Source of the DNA: Triticum aestivum
Lineage: Eukaryota > Streptophyta > Magnoliopsida > Poales > Poaceae
Assembly: GCF_018294505.1 (NCBI RefSeq)
Contig: NC_057807.1
Coordinates: 167,554,820 to 167,618,819, forward strand
DNA length: 64,000 nt
Reading direction: 5' to 3'
Position 1 is the first letter of the stretch, and every line of letters starts with the position of its first letter. This document shows, piece by piece, positions 58,343 through 64,000 of this stretch. Position numbers and translations under genes: made by a program. A model generated the notes under the pieces. It searched no databases, was not told the DNA's origin, and saw nothing but the letters and a program-made list of their open reading frames with translations.

Positions 58343-60133
58343 CGTTGGGAAACATAGTAGAAAACAAAAAAATCCGCGCCTATGATCACCCAAGATCAAT
58401 ATGAAGATGCTTAACGGGTTGGGATCACGATCACTTGCATCACCGAGTTGCGGCGGAAGAAGAACATGTCGGTGTATATCGTACTTGGAGTTCCTCGAAC
58501 CGTAGATGAACGGTCCTTCATACCGCCCACGAACAGTCCCTCGAACTGAAGACCGAAAGCACGACCTCTCTACTTGGTTGCAAGCGTGCAGCCTTCATGA
58601 TCCGGCAGCGCTTCGCCATCCAGAGCTAATCATCGTCGGAGAATTAGAGTAAGGAGATTAGAACCACACTTGGTTTATAATTATGAGGACAAGAGGATTA
58701 GCCACACTCTAATTAGTCAACTAGGACCAACTAGAACATGAACTACAAGAACTAGAGGAGGCTCCAAAACTTGTGTATTCAATTGTGGCCAATATCTCAA
58801 GTATATATAGGTTATTGGGGGGAGGAGGGCTGCCACCAAGCAGGGAAAGCCTCCTTGGGGCGCCATCCAAAGGGACTCCTCCCCTAGTAGGACCCCCCCC
58901 CCCACACACACACAAGGAAAGGTGGCACCTCCTCTACTTGGGCCTTCGTGGCCAAAGTTGGCTTCCACCTCTTGGCCTTTTAAGGCCCGTTGATATTTAA
59001 ATTAAATATATAATGTTCTAAATACTTCTAGACCATTATTTTTTTAACATCTCCGGAAACAATTTGCACCTATATATAATATATCGGTATTACCCGACAT
59101 TCACCGAAACCCTTCCGGTGACCCTGAAATGCTTCCAGATCCTCTCAGTACTATTCCAATATGTTAATGAAACAATTACAAAAATATATTTTCATCACTC
59201 CTGTCCTACTCACACTCAGCAGATCATGATTTCCTTAAGCTTGTGACACCATAGGTTCGATAACTCACATACATGAACGAATTTGTTCGTTCAATGACCG
59301 ACAGCGGGACCGTCGACGTCTGTATCGATCCCTATGAGCACACGAACGATATTCGATGAACCTTTGATTACCATGTGATGTTCTCTTTGCTTTGCAATAC
59401 TTTACAAAACCTGGGATGTATCGGTATCCTCCTAGGTCATCACCATGCTCACTATACCGAAATCCTCATTACCGGTTTCGTTCTTCTTTCTCGTTATTGT
59501 GTTCTGGCATCCCCGTGATATAGTCACTTGTGTCAGGCCAGACGATGATTGATGTTGTCACACCGAGAGGGCCCTAAGAATATCTCTCTATCGTTAGAGG
59601 AGCAAATCCCACTCTCAAGATATCTGGCCACTTGTCAAACTTTCCGCTGAACATGTAAGTTGTCGTTATGATCACCGTGTTACAGGTGACGTTTGAGCAA
59701 CCCCAAATCCCACCGTATGGTAAGAAGTGACCACGATACTCTCATGGTCTAAGGAGCAATATCACCCGTTAACACTCCGTGTTATTACAATTGAATGCAA
59801 ACGATATTAACTCAATTCATAACAAACAAAATTGGGTCGCTTCAATAAGATCGTTCTTCCAACGTCATAGTCTCAATGTTGTTTTAGGACTGTCATTACA
59901 CTTAACGATATCCTAAGATCCAGAAAACATGATCACCAACAGTTGAGCTAGTCTTAGAGGCGAGACTATGAACCTTTTATTTACCGTTTATCATTCCGCA
60001 CGTGCATATGAGTTTTCCACTGAATCGCATATTTCAGGATCATCGCGGTTATAGCATAGAATATAAACTTTTGATTATGGATATGGAAATATAATAAAAC
60101 AAATAGTATTTCCTCTAGGACATATTTCCAACA
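58343..60133 (-). repeat. 5' LTR of element C
   Basis: About 1791 bp. The outer end is intact; the inner end reads ...CCCAACG instead of CA. A C11 run and CA repeat lie at 58889-58914. Confidence 0.85.
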
Positions 60134-61449
60134 TCGGCCTCACTAGCCATGGAGCATTGGTTGCTAGCCGGATAATATGGAGGCAGAAGGATCTGGTCAG
60201 ATCTGATATAGTCGGATCCGAGTAGGGATAAGGTCCTAGTCGTACAGACCCAATTAGATCGGGGTTGATGCTACGGTGGCCGGGGAGGCTCGTGCGGGGC
60301 ACCTACGTGTTCCAGGCAGCGCGGGGAGGAAGCTGAGCACGACAGCCGGGCCACTAGGTGGCCGGAGGCACGTCGGCGGCGATCACAGACGACGGCGGGT
60401 TTCGGTCATCAAGGGGGCGACGGCTACGGCAACCAAACGAAGAGGGAAAGAGGGGGAAACGGTGGCGGAGCTCACAGGGGTTGCGACGGTGGCCTCGGGG
60501 AGCTCGGGGAGGCGTCGGAGGCGGCGAATCGCCAGCGGTGAGCTTCGGTGGCCGGCGACGGAACGGCGATGGTGGCGGCGTTGCAGGGCTTCCGGAGGGC
60601 CGTGGGTCGGTGGAGAGGGAAGAGGGGGTCGAGGCAGAGCCTCTGGGCTAGTCGGGGGAGCGAGGGAGGCCCGGTGGCCGTGGTTATGGCGAGCGGCGGC
60701 GACGGGCTCCGCTCGGTGAGGAGAACAGAGGAGGAGGAGGGGGTCCAGAGAGCAAGGGAGAAGTGAGATGGGGTCGGGGCTGCGTGGCGTCGCGGGAGGG
60801 AACCAGGGGAGGAGGAGGCAGCCATGCAGGGAGGATGTGGCCGGGGCGCGTGGCCGCGCGCGCCGGGCGCGTGCCCGTCCTCCTGGCAGAGGAGGAAGGC
60901 GACAAGGGAGGGAGGCGGTGGTGGGCTGGGCCAGCGGAAGGAGCTGGCCAGCTGGGCCGGCTACAGGTAAGTGGCCCAGGTAGGCTTCTGTTCTTTTTAT
61001 TTTTTTCTTCTGTTTTGTTTTATTTAATTTATTTTGCCACTGTTTTGAATTTAAAATAATTCAAACAATGCCAAAAACTCCTCTGAACATTTTATATTGC
61101 TAAATGGACTTTTCCAAAAGCTTATAAAGTATATCAGGGGTATTTGAAATTATATTCTAATTATATGAATATAATTCAAATTCAAATAGCTAATGAATTA
61201 AATCCAAAGTCCCAAAAATAATTCCTTAAAAATGTTCAATATTTTGGTTGGGACCAGAACCCTTACCAAAAATTATCAAACATTTAAGAAGAGCATTTTG
61301 GAGCAATGAATGAGATTTCTAGGGTTTTTGCCCCTCTTTTATTTAAGTTTTTGAGGCTTCCAAAATTCCCTCAGTTCAAATTTTAGAATTTAAACATGAT
61401 GCACACATGAAGCTAGCCTAGAGCATTACCAGAAGCTAGGGATGTGACA
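60134..61449 (-). repeat. 3' LTR of gypsy element D, interrupted by element C
   Basis: On the minus strand it opens TGTCACATCCC next to a polypurine tract. It has an AT-rich first 450 bp and a GC-rich remainder (60276-60980) with overlapping open frames on both strands that are not convincing genes. It lacks an LTR 3' end because element C begins there. Confidence 0.75.
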
Positions 61450-61466
61450 ACTCACCCCCACTAAAC
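61450..61466 (-). promoter_or_regulatory. Polypurine tract of element D
   Basis: GTTTAGTGGGGGTGAGT on the minus strand, next to the LTR start. Confidence 0.8.
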
Positions 61467-63019
61467 AAGAATCTCGTCTCGAGATTCAAGCGTAGGGTAG
61501 GGTGAAGGGGGAACACAGACTAGTATAATCTTCACGATCCAGGTTGCACTTCATAGGAACGTTGATTCGATCACCATCATTGTCTTGAAGTCTTGCTCTG
61601 AGAAATCCTGTCAACATGACATGGAGGGAAGAAGACTCTAGAAGGGTCGATCTCCTCGAAGATCGAACAACTCACGGAATGAGACATAGGACCAACTCTT
61701 GGGTTGAGACACGAGATACACATCAAGAGGGGTGGAAAGAAACGGATGACGAAGGTTCACTAGGTAGACAATAATTTCACGCTTGAGAAGGTGGTAATCG
61801 ATTGTTAACGTAGCGAGGAGTTGAATTGCAATGATACCACGACGAAACATCCTGGAGGAGGGTGATTCGTAGAGTATTATCTTAAGTGGCAAAAAGAATT
61901 ACCTTTGATATAGGGATCGTTGAGACTCTCTATATCAGCCGAAGGCAAATCACAGCAATCGATTGGCGGGGGTCGGTAGAATGGCATACTCGGACTTGGA
62001 TGATGTGGATTACCTTGTTAAAGACAACGTAATGGATGAATTTCCTTATCCCCGGAGATGGAAGAGACCCGTGGTAGAATGGCACATTGACGGTGCAAGC
62101 TGGGAACAAAATGCAAATGATGGGAATGATTCTGGTAACTGGGGAAGAACCCAACAATAAAGAGTGAATTCACTGTTGGAGTGGTTATAGCATAACCGAG
62201 GGAACTGAGAGCAAACCCAGCTAGTGCCGAGGATAACACGTAGCGCTTGTGCGTGCTCTCAAGAACTTGAGCATTTCCACAATCATCAAGATTCTACCAA
62301 TATCCGTGACAAGGAACCTGGCAACACAACTTGCTACCATGATGAATAACAATGGACGATGCAGATGCATAGGAAGATAACACCTTCTCAGATTTCATCT
62401 TAGCGAGGCCAAGGAAACAAAATCTGGATGATCGACCGAGAGACATTTAGCACTCCGCTTCTAATGTTCTCCTTGATGTGCTAGTGTAACCCATTCATAG
62501 AAATGGTCTGGTATCTAGGACATCAAGTAAAAGGTCGGACTTCGGGATCTCAAAATCCATAGCGCAACTAGGGAGTAAATCCTACGAAATCCCTATGGGG
62601 GGGGGGGTGGTCAACTTCCTCAAACAAGATACTATAATAATAGGTCTACCGGATGGGTGTGTTGGCCACGACATCCACCTTACCGGTTATCGAGAGACAA
62701 TATCATAATTCTTGGGAAATGTTCCAACCATCATATCTGCCTGAGATTCAGATCTGGCTGGTGTCAGGATATTCCAGACTCATCGAGTCTAGGAAGAAAA
62801 ACGAAAGTTTGCAACACAAATCGACGAGATGACGTTGCGAGATTCTCAGGAGATGAACTACGATAGTAAGCTCCAAAACATGAGCTGGTTCTGCTACAAA
62901 CATGTGAACACGTTGTCCCAGACAAGCATGACCACAAAGTAGTCTTATAATAAAACACTACCGAGTTCTGGTTGGGAACCATCATCGTAGATAACGAAGT
63001 CCTTGCATAAGTCATATGA
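61467..63019 (-). pseudogene. Decayed pol 3' half of element D
   Basis: Sequence between the polymerase remnant and the LTR, where integrase is expected. I could read only fragments on the minus strand, such as a RDS/SCLVG phrase near 61480 like the usual C-terminal end, and a weak RNase H-like FVIYDDGS...LGSVLL near 62940-63000. It is too broken for firm calls. A G11 run is at 62597-62607. Confidence 0.4.
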
Positions 63020-64000
63020 TTAGCTCTTATGAGGGAACTTCTTCTCCTTGAACAAATCAATCAGTGGCTTGGTGTGCTCGGGACACATATGGAATGAAGG
63101 TTGCAAGTCTTCAAACCACAGAATTCTTCGCACATGTGCATGACTGATTTGGGATGATTCCAAAGGAAACAACATTAACTTTCTCAAATTCATGGCGGAA
63201 ACTTTCACCAAATGCACGTGTATAAGAGGAAGTCACTCCTTTCATCAAACAAATACTTCATGAGCTAGCATGAAGAAAATGCTTTCAAAAGTTTCCAACA
63301 CTAACTTATTATTCAACGAGATCTTGGAGAAGATGAAATGATGTTGATGGGCTCAACAACAAATCATCGAGATTTCCATGAGGATGGAATTCCCTAATTA
63401 TGTGAACAGGTGATAGCATTGGTCAGACCCATAAGATATAATGGGGTATGCTCGAGGAGTCAACCACGAGTAAGACAACATTACGAACATCGTTGGTTCT
63501 GATTTGATTTGACGATAGCCCACACTCAAATCAAAGAATTGATAAGACAATAGGTCCAGCAACTGATCACAGGGACCAATCAATGAAAATATCATCTTTC
63601 TTCAACACACACTACACAAGAATATCCCTTTGGAACAAACTAAGTTAGGCAAGCTTTTATCTTCCAATTCTCCAAGTTGTTGTCTAGCTTAACCAACTAG
63701 CTCAGGGATATCCAACACAGATTCTTGGAGAAAGGGTGGTTCACAAGAAACCAACTTGATCACGAGCTCAACATAACAGTCAGGGGACAACCTGGTAATA
63801 CTTCCGAGAAGATATTCGGAAAATCACGAACCACCGGTATGTTACTAAGCTTGAGAACAATCTTGCTTTTGAGGGCAAGACGACATGATCAAATGAGTGA
63901 GGACTTGAAATAATTCCTAACTCATTGGTCGAGGAGTGCACCAGAAAGATGGACAAGGTAGCACGATCAATCTTAGAATGATGATTCACTAACCAACACG
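63020..64000 (-). pseudogene. Gypsy reverse transcriptase remnant of element D
   Basis: Broken minus-strand frames follow the gypsy order. IPVVRDFPNIF (about 63815-63850) resembles the pre-RT stretch, then FFDLSVGYRQIKS (63500-63540) matches the D-L-x-S-G-Y-H-Q-I motif, then MGLTNA near 63425. KPLIDLFKEKKF (63030-63065) fits the connection just after the polymerase. Many stops and indels are present. The rest of the element lies to the right of the window. Confidence 0.7.

Larger units (their letters stand above)
52583..60133 (-). mobile_element. Angela-like copia element C, decayed
   Basis: Minus-strand element. LTRs open TGTTGGAAATATG, the hallmark of the BARE/Angela/WIS group, and the polypurine tract reads GTGGGAGAC. 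The 5' LTR (right) is whole; the 3' LTR (left) is cut to 746 bp. The internal region is heavily decayed, with only short copia matches left. It interrupts the LTR of gypsy element D at 60133/60134. Confidence 0.85.

Noticed and set aside
58889..58914. C-run followed by CA repeat
   Set aside because: Ordinary simple-sequence repeat inside an LTR.
60276..61059. Open frames of up to 147 codons in a GC-rich block
   Set aside because: Same reason: GC-rich LTR core of element D, overlapping frames on both strands, no domain.

Overview
The window is intergenic DNA from a grass, almost certainly of the wheat/barley tribe (Triticeae). No host gene, tRNA or rRNA gene was found. The evidence is its content: nested LTR retrotransposons with Triticeae-style ends (copia LTRs opening TGTTGGAAATATG after a GTGGGAGAC polypurine tract; gypsy LTRs opening TGATACGTCTCC), one LINE and one hAT-like DNA transposon. 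Species and chromosome cannot be told, and family names are given only as likenesses.

Layout. 1-2356: minus-strand gypsy-type LTR sequence running off the left edge. 2357-2411: a scrap of copia LTR. 2412-28498: gypsy element A (minus), lacking its 5' part. Element A holds two insertions. The first, at 4065-8138, is a small element arranged LTR-internal-LTR-internal-LTR with GGAAT target duplications. The second, at 9952-27255, is a non-autonomous copia-type element with AACTT duplications; it has gag and an extra 691-codon ORF but no pol, and its 5' LTR is split by a 7.3 kb LINE with 14-bp duplications. 28499-52082: gypsy element B (plus), with gag and protease but no reverse transcriptase, and a short extra ORF. 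Element B is split by a 14.8 kb Tat-like gypsy element (35097-49918, AAAGC duplications). The Tat-like element carries a full pol on the plus strand and a spliced antisense gene on the minus strand; a 1.4 kb hAT-like element sits in an exon of that gene. 52083-52582: two inverted LTR scraps at a rearrangement scar. 52583-60133: decayed Angela-like copia element C (minus). 60134-64000: decayed gypsy element D (minus), running off the right edge.

How it fits together. Insertion order follows from the nesting: D, then C, then A, then B and the small insertions, then the Tat-like element and LINE, then the hAT-like element. Most breaks in the younger elements are single stop codons explained by C-to-T change, as expected from methylated, silenced DNA.

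Most interesting. (i) The three-LTR miniature element whose internal region codes only for a retropepsin remnant. (ii) Two unrelated non-autonomous elements that both lack the pol enzymes and both carry an extra ORF behind a promoter-like segment resembling their own LTR. (iii) Dense arrays of CGGT-N3-ACCG inverted repeats at both promoters of the copia-type element. (iv) The antisense gene of the Tat-like element, with its own TATA box and three phased TGACGTCA-like repeats upstream.
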